From NCBI GenBank assembly GCA_965222425.1, contig CBDCTW010000022.1, positions 744,001-808,000 on the forward strand: a DNA stretch of 64,000 bases, in the 5' to 3' direction. Each line of letters opens with the position of its first letter. Within the stretch, counting starts at the first letter, position 1. Positions 18,352 to 27,176 of this stretch are shown here, one piece after another. A program made the translations under genes and the position numbers. This DNA is from CBDCNP01 sp965222425. Its GTDB lineage: Bacteria > Acidobacteriota > Vicinamibacteria > Marinacidobacterales > DATDRI01. The notes beneath the pieces were generated by a model. That model made no database searches. It saw only the letters and a list, made by a program, of their open reading frames with translations, and was not told where the DNA came from.

Positions 18352-20418
18352 ATGCATCGACCGGTCAAGTACGTTGAAAAAGCTGTCACCTACGTCGCAA
18401 ACGGTGCGTGGTTCGTCTTCGAAAGACTGAACCGCATCCGTCCCCGGCCCTCGTTCATACCGAAGTGGTCGGACAAACCGCTGCTGAAGTCGTGGCAGAA
18501 GACCAAGCCAACTCTGGGCTGGCCTCGGACGACGGACTCTTTGTGTCCAAAGTGCATCCCGGAGGCGCGGGATCAGATCATCAACGGCGATGTCGACTAC
18601 AAAGTTTTCATCAACGAGAAGGTCGGAGAGATCAAGGCTCAGATCATCGAGCGGGACGGGAAGATCATGATGGTCAAGGATTGCCCGCAGCACGGGCACT
18701 TCGAGGACCTCATGGCCATCGATACCGAGTTCTTCTCGCACCTCGAGAAGGCGTTTCCCGGTCGCGACATCCGTGCCCACAACGATTCCAAGCTTCACGA
18801 TCACGGCAGCAGCACTATCAAGCACGGCCGCGGGTCGGTGCTGACCATCGATCTTACGAACCGTTGCAACATGATGTGTGATCCCTGCTTCATGGACGCC
18901 AACCAAGTCGGCTTCGTCCACGAGCTCACGTGGGATGACGTGAAACAGCTCCTCGACAATGCCATGACCATCAAGCCGAAGCGCCAGATGTCGGTGCAGT
19001 TCTCGGGCGGCGAGCCCACGATGTCCCCCTATTTCCTCGATGCGGTTCGTTACGCAAGGAAAGTGGGCTACGTCAGCACGCAGGCAGCGACGAACGGCAT
19101 CGAGTTTGCCAAGAGCACCACGTTTTGTCGTGATGCGGCGGATGCCGGCTTGCGTTACGCGTACCTACAGTTCGACGGTATCGGGAACGCCGCCAACTCA
19201 CACCGCCACGTCGGCAACCTCTTCGACGTAAAGCTGCAGGCGATCGAGAACCTCTACAACAACGGTGTCGACATCGTACCGGTCATCACCCTCATCAACG
19301 GTATCAACAACGAGCAAGTCGGATCGATGGTCCGCTTTGCGCTGGATAACCCTAAGAAGATCCCGTTCCTCTCGTTCCAGCCGGTGTCCTTTACCGGTCG
19401 CGACGAGGCGATCACCCCGGAGCGGCGCCAGGCGCAGCGCTACACGCTGTCCCATCTTGCGCACGACGTGAAGGATCAGATTGGGCTCGGTGAGCCGGCT
19501 CGGGATTGGTTCCCGATTTCGTTCCTTGGAACCTTTTCCGACTGGGCGGATCTCGTTCACGGTCCGGACAAGGATTGGGGTCAGTTCAGCTGCGGCTGCC
19601 ACCCGAACTGCGGCGTGGGCATGGCGGTCATGATCGACAAGGAAACCAAGGAGCGGGTACCGGTCACGGCGTTCTTGAATGCCGATCGGCTATCCACGGA
19701 TATTCGCACGCTGACTGACGCGGCGCGAGGAAAGTTCTGGTCGGCTTTCGGTATGGCCTTATCGGTGATGCGGAACTACGATTCGTTCAAGTCCCCGACC
19801 CACTTCACGCTCAAGGCCTTCCTCGAGAAATTCGACAAGACCTACAACGTGACCGGGAAGAACTACGGCAAGGTCACCGGTGACCGGACCATGGCGGACA
19901 TCGAGAAGCGCCGTGCCGACCGGTGGAACTTCCTGTTCATCGCCGGCATGTGGTTCCAGGATCTGTTCAACTACGACTTCCGTCGAACCGAGCAGTGCAT
20001 CATCCCTTATGCCACGCAGGAAGGTGAGATCTCCTTCTGTGCGTACAACACCGGGGTTGGCTGGCGTCAGATCATCGAGAAAATGCACCAAACGGCAACC
20101 ATCCACAAGTGGTACGAGGAGCGCGGCCGGCATCTTATCTACGCCGGCAACAAGGAAGTCGACCTACCAGCCAATGGAGGACACTCTCTGGTGCTGAATC
20201 AGGCCGACGTTGATCACGGTGTGCAGACCGATCTCGACGAAAAGGGTATCGCCAAGAATGCTCGCGACGAGAAGCGGCTTGCGCGTGATGCGAAGCTGGT
20301 GAAGACACCTGAAGACGAGCGGATGGCAAAGCTCTACGAGGAGGTCGTTCTCGGGCAGAAGCCGAGCACACCGCAAGATCCTCAAAACATTGTAAAGATC
20401 GATCAGATCGAGGTCTAG
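18352..20418 (+). CDS. Large radical SAM protein of the MJ0619/tetraether-lipid-synthase type
   Basis: The ATG at 18352 (688 residues) has an AAGAGGTGG box; a GTG at 18340 is the alternative. The N-terminus has a zinc- or rubredoxin-like pair (SLCPKC...VKDCPQHGHFE). The radical SAM motif is TNRCNMMCDPCFM (C-x3-C-x2-C), with the glycine-rich SAM loop QFSGGEPTMSPYF. Further Cys-rich sites, FSCGCHPNCGVGM and EISFCAYN, suggest auxiliary iron-sulfur clusters. This layout (N-terminal CxxC/CPxHG, radical SAM core, extra Cys) is that of the archaeal MJ0619/Tes group that joins lipid tails. Bacterial members have been proposed to make membrane-spanning lipids. Substrate here is inferred only. A strong terminator follows. 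Confidence 0.8.
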   Translation: MHRPVKYVEKAVTYVANGAWFVFERLNRIRPRPSFIPKWSDKPLLKSWQKTKPTLGWPRTTDSLCPKCIPEARDQIINGDVDYKVFINEKVGEIKAQIIERDGKIMMVKDCPQHGHFEDLMAIDTEFFSHLEKAFPGRDIRAHNDSKLHDHGSSTIKHGRGSVLTIDLTNRCNMMCDPCFMDANQVGFVHELTWDDVKQLLDNAMTIKPKRQMSVQFSGGEPTMSPYFLDAVRYARKVGYVSTQAATNGIEFAKSTTFCRDAADAGLRYAYLQFDGIGNAANSHRHVGNLFDVKLQAIENLYNNGVDIVPVITLINGINNEQVGSMVRFALDNPKKIPFLSFQPVSFTGRDEAITPERRQAQRYTLSHLAHDVKDQIGLGEPARDWFPISFLGTFSDWADLVHGPDKDWGQFSCGCHPNCGVGMAVMIDKETKERVPVTAFLNADRLSTDIRTLTDAARGKFWSAFGMALSVMRNYDSFKSPTHFTLKAFLEKFDKTYNVTGKNYGKVTGDRTMADIEKRRADRWNFLFIAGMWFQDLFNYDFRRTEQCIIPYATQEGEISFCAYNTGVGWRQIIEKMHQTATIHKWYEERGRHLIYAGNKEVDLPANGGHSLVLNQADVDHGVQTDLDEKGIAKNARDEKRLARDAKLVKTPEDERMAKLYEEVVLGQKPSTPQDPQNIVKIDQIEV

Positions 20419-20441
20419 CCACAGACTATTCTGTGGTCCCC

Positions 20442-20476
20442 AAAGAGCCCACCGTTTCCGGTGGGCTCTTTTTTTT
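20442..20476 (+). terminator. Rho-independent terminator after the radical SAM gene
   Basis: AAAGAGCCCACC (20442-20453) pairs with GGTGGGCTCTTT (20460-20471) across a six-base loop, followed by a T run to 20476. The perfect 12-bp stem and T8 tract lie 24 bases after the stop. It separates the radical SAM gene from proline dehydrogenase. Confidence 0.92.
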
Positions 20477-20510
20477 GCCTTTCGCCTATGCTAACTTCTC
20501 CTTCGCAGGC

Positions 20511-21404
20511 ATGAGCCTCTTCGATCGCCTCATCGCATTTTCGCTTCCCCTCGTTCCGAAACCATTGGTGGGCTATTTCGCCCGTCCTTACATCGCGGGT
20601 GAGACCGTCGAGGACCAGGTACGCGTAGTGCGTTCCTTGAACAGCGAGGGCTTCATGGCCGCCAGCGGCATGCTGGGTGAGTCCGTGGAGCATCGCGAAG
20701 AGGCGGAAGCGGCGGTCAAGGACTACGAGAACCTCCTGACCCGGATCGCCCAACACAAGCTGGACAGCAACATCCACGTCAAACCGACTCACCTCGGGCT
20801 CAAGATCGACAGGGCGTTCTGCTACCAGAACATCCGCCGCCTGGCTACCTGCGCGCGTGAGCACTCGAACTTCGTCCGCATCGACATGGAGGACTCGGGC
20901 TGCACCGACGATACGCTCGATATCTTCTTTCGGCTCCACGAGGAGTTCGACAATGTGGGCGCGGTCCTTCAAGCCTACATGAGACGCAGCGTGGCCGATG
21001 CGCAGCGGCTCGCAAAGGTAAAGGCCAACGTTCGTGTTTGTAAGGGCATCTACATCGAGCCTCACGATGTCGCGTACCAAGACAAGGAGATAGTGCGTTC
21101 CAACTTCACGCGGTTGCTGGAGGAGTTGCTGGGCGAGGGCTGCTACGTCGGCATCGCCACTCACGACGAGAGGCTGGTGTGGGAAGGTTTCCGCATCGTC
21201 GACCGTCTCGGCCTCGATGCTTCACAGTATGAGTTTCAAATGTTGCTCGGAGTGGAAGCACCCTTGCGCCGGATCATTCGGGACGGCGGACACCGGCTTC
21301 GGGTGGCGGTCCCGTTCGGCCCCCTGTGGTATCCGTACTCTCTGAGGCGGTTTAGAGAAAACCCGGCCATCGCCGGCTACGTTTTCAAGGCACTGTTTCA
21401 GTAG
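20511..21404 (+). CDS. Proline dehydrogenase
   Basis: The protein has 297 residues from MSLFDRLIAFSL; longer starts would lie inside the terminator hairpin. It matches the monofunctional bacterial PRODH beta/alpha barrel: LDSNIHVKPTHLGLKID, HSNFVRIDMEDSGCTDDTLD, VGAVLQAYMRRS, VRVCKGIYIEPHDVAYQDKE and the C-terminal VAVPFGPLWYPYSLRRFREN, whose two Arg bind the proline carboxylate. It oxidises L-proline to pyrroline-5-carboxylate with FAD and passes electrons to the respiratory chain, probably at the inner membrane surface. No P5C dehydrogenase lies nearby. There is only a weak ribosome-binding site. Confidence 0.92.
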   Translation: MSLFDRLIAFSLPLVPKPLVGYFARPYIAGETVEDQVRVVRSLNSEGFMAASGMLGESVEHREEAEAAVKDYENLLTRIAQHKLDSNIHVKPTHLGLKIDRAFCYQNIRRLATCAREHSNFVRIDMEDSGCTDDTLDIFFRLHEEFDNVGAVLQAYMRRSVADAQRLAKVKANVRVCKGIYIEPHDVAYQDKEIVRSNFTRLLEELLGEGCYVGIATHDERLVWEGFRIVDRLGLDASQYEFQMLLGVEAPLRRIIRDGGHRLRVAVPFGPLWYPYSLRRFRENPAIAGYVFKALFQ

Positions 21405-21419
21405 TTCTACTTGCAGGGG

Positions 21420-21870
21420 AGGAACCGGGACGTCGCTGTTGTGCGGCGAGATCAGAAGCGGTGTGTTCCAATTGAACCGGCGGTCGGAGTCACGGTCACC
21501 GAGGATCGTTTTCCGAACGCCGGCCTTTTGATCGATCCGCTGGATGTGTCCGAACTGAGAGCCGCTGTAAAGCCACCGGCTGTCCGTGGGATCCACCAGA
21601 TTGTAGAAACCGTCGCCGCCGTTCATGTGCTCCCAATCCTCGAACCGAATCGGAAAACGACCCTTTTTCGTGCTGGGCCCCTTCCAGGAGCCGAAGTCCT
21701 GCGTCCCGCCATAGACGTTGTAGGGATAATCCATGTCGACGCCTACCGCGTAGAGCTGTGCCATCGACAACTCATCGGGGTGGTACCAACCCTGCCCCGC
21801 ATCGTAGGTGATCGCCATCCCGTACTTCGCGCCTCTGATGGCGTGGCTGAAAGAGCAAAATCAGGGACGA
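21420..21870 (-). pseudogene. Fragment of a BNR/sortilin-like beta-propeller protein
   Basis: The readable part (AKYGMAITYDAGQGWYHPDE to RFNWNTPLLISPHNSDV) matches the BNR-repeat/VPS10-sortilin type 'glycosyl hydrolase' propellers: MDYPYNVYGGTQDFGSWKGP, YNLVDPTDSRWLYSGSQFGH and IQRIDQKAGVRKTI are typical blades. Both ends are lost: an in-frame TGA lies at 21861, and homology stops near 21425, where the frame meets the proline dehydrogenase gene from the other side. The original protein would have been about 1,000 residues and exported. Confidence 0.65.
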
Positions 21871-21938
21871 ACATGCGGCTGGTGATGCTCCGTTTGACCA
21901 ACGGACGGGCGATTCGTCGGGCGGAATAAGGTGGGTTG

Positions 21939-23421
21939 TTAGCGTGCCGCCGGGATTGGATCGCCCTTGGGAATCGGCCCGACCCACCGCAGTACCGTCA
22001 ACCCGCCGCCACTTCCGTCGGTGACGAAGAGGAGCTCGGTATCGGGATCCTGAAAAACCTCTCGAGTATGCCGGTCGGCCCTGCCTGGAGCCGCGTACCG
22101 CGGCGAAAGGTAGAAACCTACTTCCCGCGGAAGGAATGGGTTTGAGATATCCCAGACACGGACTCCCTGGTCATACCATGCTTGGTAGAGAAGGCTCGGC
22201 GCACGGAAGTCGAACCACGGCAAGTGAGCCGATTGTTCACCCGGTGGGCATCGAAACTCTCCTGCCATGGAGTTGAAGTCGTCGCCCACGTGAGGAATAC
22301 GGTAACTCGAAACTACTTGCGGATTAGACAGGTCCGAGATATCGACAACGCGACCAAAACCTGGCGGGCAGTCGAAGATCTCGTCCGTGAGTACGAGCAA
22401 GCTTGGATGTTCATCCGGATCAGCGACGACGGGAGCGGAAGTGTGAGCGGCTCCGATTGAGCCGCCACTAAAGGGAGGCACGTAATCGAGCCTCGAGATA
22501 ATCGTTGGATCGAAAGGATCACTCACATCCACGATCACCATGCCTGCGTCCCGCCACGCGATGTAAAGTCGCTTCTTGTGAAGCGTTATCTCATGGCACC
22601 AGACTTTTCTGCTCGGTTCCGTCAGGATTGAACCGATCGCGTTCTTCAAACTCCTCCTCTTGATGTTGCCCCTCGATGTGTAATGAGCTGGCAAGTGTGG
22701 GAGATGCCGAATCTCGATAGTCGATGATGAGCAGCTCCTGGTTTCCTCCGGGAACGCCCACTTTGCTGTCCGGCGTATTCGCACAGGCATAGACAAAACT
22801 GTCGTCGATCTCGAACCCGTGCGTCCTCCCAGTATCCCGAGTCAGGAAGAAGGCCAAAGGCTGGGGGTCGCGGGGATCGGAAACATCATGAAAGCTAATA
22901 CCAGCCCTGACCGGTTCGCCTGGGGGTGGCTGGGCAGGGTTCGACGCCCGCGTGTCTTGTGTCGCAACCAAGATCTGCCGGCTGGTATTCAAACGAACGT
23001 AGGGGCAACGCGTTCCAGGGTTGCACGGGATGAAGCTCAACGCTGTCATGTTCTTCGGGTTGGACACGTCGGCGATGAGGATTCCGAAGAGCGTTGACGG
23101 GCTATCGTAGCCGCCAAGGAAGGCGATGCCCTTGTGAATCCGCGGGGTATTGAAGCCGGCCCCTAGACCGTTTTGACGTGCGAACCGAGTCAGCCAAGGG
23201 CCTTTGAAGTAACTATGGCCCACTACCTCGAAGTTCTTCAAGCTCGAGAATGCTTCGGTTTCGCTGAGCGTTAGATCGAAAACGTCTTTACCGTAGGGCA
23301 ACGATTTCTGTTCCACCTTCCTTCCCATGCCCTGCCCGAATAGGAAATTCGGTTGGAACGCCAAGGCCACCGAGAATAATATCGACAGGCTCGCCACCGC
23401 CCGAAAAGAGCTCGATTTCAT
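21939..23421 (-). pseudogene. Secreted LVIVD-repeat protein with one frameshift
   Basis: From MKSSSFRAVASL (23421) a signal peptide and a beta-propeller follow with LVIVD-type blades: FGILIADVSNPKNMTALSFI, GISFHDVSDPRDPQPLAFF, LLIIDYRDSASPTLASSL, GMVIVDVSDPFDPTIISRL, RVVDISDLSNPQVVSSYRI and VRVWDISNPFLPREVGFYLS. The frame changes at an A4 tract on the coding strand (22605-22608); one A less joins DGTEQK to VWCHEITL. The full protein would be about 490 residues. LVIVD proteins are surface-exposed and of unknown function. The indel may be real or a sequencing error. Confidence 0.75.
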
Positions 23422-23518
23422 TTCTCACCCCCTCAAGCGCCGCCCACACGAAATCGAAAACTCGCCCGGACGATATTTTCTTGAGTACTTTTCACCCTAA
23501 TCCAGGAAATACAGCTCC

Positions 23519-24032
23519 CAGAAACTCGTCTGCCAAGCGTAGCCATGCTCCAATTCACGGCGGGGACGATCTGTTGATTGGGCGCAGCGCCGGTGTACAC
23601 GATGTTGGGCGAACTCTCCATACCTTCGTATTGAAGTGGATAGAACAGCAAATGGTCTTGGGCCTCGACGACGCGTTGGACTGCCTTCCGACTCGCGGAG
23701 GTCCAGCAGCCAAACAGGACGCTGACCCTCTCCTCGGTGATCAACGTCTCCGCCTCTCGAGCAAAGGCCAATTCGTCCGAGCGACCGTCGGCACGGATGA
23801 TCTCGACGCGCCTTCCGAGCAGACCTCCCGCTTCGTTGATTTCTTCGACGGCGAGAGTCACGGCATCGGCAACCGCACTTTCGCTATCTTTCATCGTGCC
23901 GGTGAACGAGTGCAGCAGACCTACCTTAATTGGGTCAGTGACCGTGGAGGCCCATTCCAGAAAATAGAGTCCGCCCGAACCGAAGAGGAACAACAGAGCG
24001 ATCGCGCCCAGGGTTTTTTTGTTCATGGGCAT
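23519..24032 (-). pseudogene. Truncated urea ABC transporter substrate-binding protein (UrtA-like)
   Basis: The N-terminal 170 residues match periplasmic UrtA: a membrane/signal segment (LGAIALLFLFGSGGLYFLEW), DPIKVGLLHSFTGTMKDSES, EEINEAGGLLGRRVEIIRAD, LFGCWTSASRKAVQRVVEA and YTGAAPNQQIVPAVNWSM. Homology ends near 23519; the frame then reads unrelated sequence up to 23433, next to the LVIVD gene start. More than half of the usual length of about 430 residues is gone, including the second lobe, so urea binding is impossible. No other urt genes are near. A deletion joining two genes is the likely cause. Confidence 0.8.
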
Positions 24033-24379
24033 AGCTTAAACACAGGATTCAGCGACCGGAGAGGCTCGAGCTACGTTCCCAGTGCGGCAAGCCCCGTCGA
24101 TGGCCGGTCCAGATGCAAGACACTGACCGGGCATTCTATCGGGACGTTGAGGTCCTCGCAAGGAGGGTTCCCTCTTCCCTTGAGAGCGGTTCTAGCGGAC
24201 AAGCTGCCCTTCCCTGGGAGCCGGAGCAGAACGGTGGCGAGCTCGCGTCGCGCCTCCGCCGGGCCATGGCCCCCGTCGCCGTCGCCGTCGAGGAGCGGCC
24301 CGTCCAAAGTTTCCGATTAGGTCACTCCAGCGAACGGCGAACCGTTAACAAAACGACCATATATGACTATATTAAGGTC
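24033..24379. other. Gap without a recognised gene
   Basis: About 350 bases between the UrtA remnant and the antitoxin gene. Short open frames exist on both strands, but none shows a family motif or ribosome-binding site. AT-rich AACAAAACGACCATATATGAC-like sequence near 24348-24372 just before the antitoxin start may be its promoter and operator. Confidence 0.35.
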
Positions 24380-24535
24380 ATGAAGAAGGTAAAAATCGCG
24401 GAGCTCAAGGCGCGTCTGAGCGAGCATTTGCGGCGCGTGCGGCGTGGCCATTCTCTAGTCGTGCTGGATCGAGACACACCCGTGGCGAAGCTGGTCCCTT
24501 ACACCGAAGGCGACGAGCCGCTGACGTTCCGGGCG

Positions 24536-24543
24536 CCTCTGGG
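24536..24543. repeat. Target-site duplication, left of IS256 copy A
   Basis: CCTCTGGG is repeated exactly at 26004-26011 on the other side of the element. Collapsing the two copies restores the antitoxin reading frame, which fixes the element boundaries. Confidence 0.95.
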
Positions 24544-26003
24544 GGGGATGTCCCGGCCGCTGTTGAATTTGGTCGGGTAGCGGCGGCACCTGTGAATACT
24601 CTTAGGCAGCAAACTCATCGCTGTCAAGAGATTTCTGTTTGCTTCTAAGCGCGTGAACGAGAGCGCCCATATGGCGATAGCCTTTGATACGCCGGAACTT
24701 TTTCTGCGCGGTGACGACGCCAAGAGCGGTCCATCGGCGAACCATGGAAGGACTCTTCCAACGCTTGACGTTTCTCGATACTCTGCGAATGGTTCCGTTG
24801 AGATTCTCAATGGCGTTCGTCGTGGCAAGAGACTGGCGAAGTAAGGCGGGCGGCGCGAGCTTCACGACCGTGAGTGTTTCTTCCATCCCTTCACGAAGGC
24901 TTCCGGCAGCTTCGTCGTAGCCGTTTCGCTCGAGCCACGACACCAATGCCTGAAGTCGCTTGCGCGCCTTGTCGGCACTCTTGCACTTGTAGGCTTCCTT
25001 CATCGTCTGGAGCACGTAGGCGTGACGAGACTTGGGAAGGTACGAGCGAAGATTTCGGAGTTTATGGATCTGGCACCTTTGGATGACCGCGAGGTCCCCC
25101 AAAACGTCGACGAGTGCCTTGCGGATGCCTTTGCCTCCGTCCACTACGCAGAGAATCGACTCATCGACGCGCAAGCCTCGCTCGAGAAGGTCCTGCAACA
25201 TCGCGGTGCACACCCGAGAGTTCTCCGTCGAGCCCAGCCATATACCCAGGGGCACCTTCGTTCCATCTATTGTGATACCTAGAGTTACGACGACGGTCTG
25301 TCCGGCCACCTCAAGGCCATCCAGCATCAGTGCCGCAAGCTCGAACTCCTCTAGCCGCCGAGACAGGTATTCCTCGAGCTTCTTAGTCGTCTGGCTCACG
25401 AGGTGACGGCTGGCGGCACTCTTACTCGTGCCACGAGACTTCAACTTGGCCGCGGGTTTGTCCAGACTCGATTCGTAATTTCGGGTCGATACCCCCACCA
25501 AGATCTGATTCAACACTCGCTCTGGAAGCGGGTCTTCTTCGCGGAAGGCTTCGAAGTGTGGAAGCGACGCCTCCGCGCCCGACTTCGAGCGAACTCGAGG
25601 TCGCGACACTTGGATGCGACGACCACCGAAGCTCAGCTCTCCGTTCGTGCTCCCCCAGTGGTTATGAGTTCGCTCCTTCTCGTGCTTGCCCTTGAGCCCC
25701 GCGATCTCCTCGGCGTCCTCTCTGAGCAGTAGGTGCAGAGCTGTCAGTCCTTGCTCGTACACCCATTCCGTCAGATCCGCCTTCGTGGCCGCGATCCCAG
25801 CTATCATCGGTAGCAGTATCTGACCGACTTGGCCAACTACCTTGCCCGTAGGCGAGTGCGTTTGCTTTCTTACTGGCTTTTTTGATTTCCTAGGCATTGG
25901 TGGCTCCTTGTCCCCCTCTGGAGACGGTTTATTGGCAGACCTATTCTTAGGCCGGCCAAGGAGCCGCAGCTACCCCAAATTCAACATCCGGCGGGACATC
26001 CCC
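24544..26003 (-). mobile_element. IS256-family element, copy A
   Basis: The 1,460-bp element starts GGGGATGTCCC and ends in its inverse GGGACATCCCC. Inner parts of the ends also match (GTTGAATTTGG near both). It is flanked by a perfect 8-bp duplication CCTCTGGG (24536-24543 and 26004-26011), the size expected for IS256. It holds one intact transposase gene. Copy B at 34277-35736 has the same length and opposite orientation. Confidence 0.95.
24602..25897 (-). CDS. IS256-family transposase (copy A)
   Basis: The protein has 431 residues and matches the IS256/MULE-type mutator transposases. DDE features: LMLDGLEVAGQTVVVTLGIT (first Asp), ILCVVDGGKGIRKALVDVLG (second Asp, in a V-D-G-G-K-G motif), RCQIHKLRNLRSYLP, and the Glu in TTNAIENLNGTIRRVSRNVK. 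It mediates copy-out/paste-in transposition. It differs from copy B at only two residues that I noticed: GSLREGMEE here against RSLRKGMEE there. The start is ATG at 25897 (MPRKSKKPVRKQ) after AAGGAGCCACC. Confidence 0.95.
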   Translation of the reverse strand: MPRKSKKPVRKQTHSPTGKVVGQVGQILLPMIAGIAATKADLTEWVYEQGLTALHLLLREDAEEIAGLKGKHEKERTHNHWGSTNGELSFGGRRIQVSRPRVRSKSGAEASLPHFEAFREEDPLPERVLNQILVGVSTRNYESSLDKPAAKLKSRGTSKSAASRHLVSQTTKKLEEYLSRRLEEFELAALMLDGLEVAGQTVVVTLGITIDGTKVPLGIWLGSTENSRVCTAMLQDLLERGLRVDESILCVVDGGKGIRKALVDVLGDLAVIQRCQIHKLRNLRSYLPKSRHAYVLQTMKEAYKCKSADKARKRLQALVSWLERNGYDEAAGSLREGMEETLTVVKLAPPALLRQSLATTNAIENLNGTIRRVSRNVKRWKSPSMVRRWTALGVVTAQKKFRRIKGYRHMGALVHALRSKQKSLDSDEFAA

Positions 26004-26107
26004 CCTCTGGGCACGTATCCCTCTTTGCAGAAGGTGCCACTGCCTCCTCCGTTGAGACTCGATATGGATACTGTTGATCTCCTACTGGAAGAGCGGCAGC
26101 TCGAGCG

Positions 26108-26200
26108 GTGATCGCTTATCTGGATTCGCCCGTTCTTCTACGACCTATAATCAGGAGCTCACCGGTGGTCCGCGAGGCGCTCATGGAAGCTCTGGCGCAC
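26108..26200 (+). pseudogene. 5' fragment of a PIN-domain toxin gene
   Basis: The GTG at 26108 overlaps the antitoxin stop as GTGA, the usual toxin-antitoxin arrangement. The first residues, (M)IAYLDSPVLLRPIIRSSPVV, match the N-terminal strand of VapC-type PIN RNases with its conserved Asp. After about residue 30 the sequence no longer resembles a PIN domain (no later acidic residues in context), although the frame stays open to 26512. The toxin therefore looks truncated by deletion and is probably inactive, which would explain why loss of the antitoxin was tolerated. Confidence 0.6.
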
Positions 26201-26409
26201 CGCAGCCGGCTCCCTCCCCGAAGCCCATACCTCACTGGCGATGTTGAAGCTCCAATACGATGGGGATTGGGGACGCGGCGCGCCGAGAGTTTGAGCGGGC
26301 CCTTGGCCGAAGCCAAAAAGGTTTCGAAGCAATGGGGCGCCGGACGACAGTCAAAGCGCAATGGCTTTGGCACCTCTTACCCAAGCCGGCGGGTAGGATT
26401 CCTCAGCCT

Positions 26410-26919
26410 TCAACCTGTAAATCTAGGGATCTCCGATCCGCACTGGCGTGCGTGCTCGACTTTCTCGTACACGTCGGGAGGGACGGAGGGCCCCATAAGA
26501 GTGCAGTACTGACGGAAAGCTGTCTCGAGCTCTGAAGCGACCTCGTCGACCGTCATGCGCTCGATGTGTCGTCGCTCCAGCATGTAGACAACCTCACCGT
26601 CTTTAAAGAGTGCAACGGAAGGAGACGACGGCGGGACGTCAGTCATGTGTTCGCGTGCGCGTTCGGTCGCCTCTCGGTCGACCCCGGCGAAGACAGTGTT
26701 CAGATGGTCGGGTATCACGGAGCTCTGAAGCGCTCGCGTCACCCCCGGTCTGGCGGCGCCCGCAGCGCAGCCGCACACGGAATTCACAACGACGAGTGTT
26801 GTTCCGGGCTTTTGAAGGGCGTCGTCAACATCGCCGGCCGTTCTGAGCGGCGTTACGCCACATTGGGCGAGCTCCTCCCACATGGGTCGAACCGCTTCTG
26901 GATCGTAAAGGGACTGCAT
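26410..26919 (-). CDS. BrxA/BrxB-family bacilliredoxin-like protein
   Basis: The protein has 169 residues. It starts YDPEAVRPMWEELAQCGVTP, has the thioredoxin-like active site TLVVVNSVCGCAAGAARPGV (C-G-C), and SPSVALFKDGEVVYMLERRH, all diagnostic of the YphP/YqiW (DUF1094) family. In Bacillus these proteins remove bacillithiol from oxidised protein cysteines; in other phyla they may act with other thiols. The C-terminus (CTLMGPSVPPDVYEKVEHAR) is a little longer than usual. It is divergent from the xdhC-like gene. Confidence 0.88.
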   Translation of the reverse strand: MQSLYDPEAVRPMWEELAQCGVTPLRTAGDVDDALQKPGTTLVVVNSVCGCAAGAARPGVTRALQSSVIPDHLNTVFAGVDREATERAREHMTDVPPSSPSVALFKDGEVVYMLERRHIERMTVDEVASELETAFRQYCTLMGPSVPPDVYEKVEHARQCGSEIPRFTG

Positions 26920-27176
26920 CCTGACTCCTCCTTTTTTGGGGTGACTGCCTTTGTCCAGGTCCTCCGACAGTTACATGAAGCAGCATAACAAAACTTGATT
27001 AATCCTATCATATTAATTACATTTGGGGCCATAGTCCATGTCGGGGTTGCAGAAAGGGGTTTCGCAAGCCGCCCCTTTGTGCCAACGTAGCGTGTTGTAC
27101 CGCCCCAGCCGATCGGGCCATCGGTCACTCGCCGTGGCGAGACACGATGACATAGACCGTCAGCGATAGCGTAACG

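Larger units (their letters stand above)
24380..26111 (+). pseudogene. Phd/YefM-type antitoxin gene split by an IS256-family element
   Basis: The 5' part (24380-24543) encodes MKKVKIAELKARLSEHLRRV and a V-L-D-R-D-T-P-V-A-K-L-V-P-Y core, the DNA-binding half of Phd/YefM antitoxins. The 3' part lies beyond the element (26012-26111). Removing the element and one copy of the 8-bp target duplication rebuilds the frame exactly: TFRAPLGTYPSLQKV, then LPPPLRLDMDTVDLLLEERQ, ending at the TGA at 26111. The C-terminal acidic helix is the usual toxin-binding region. With the element in place the antitoxin is cut after about 55 residues, though its DNA-binding half may survive. Confidence 0.85.

Noticed and set aside
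26200..26512. The full 134-codon frame at 26108-26512 as an intact PIN toxin
   Set aside because: Only the first 30 residues look PIN-like; the later acidic residues of the active site are missing, and the end is antisense to the bacilliredoxin gene.
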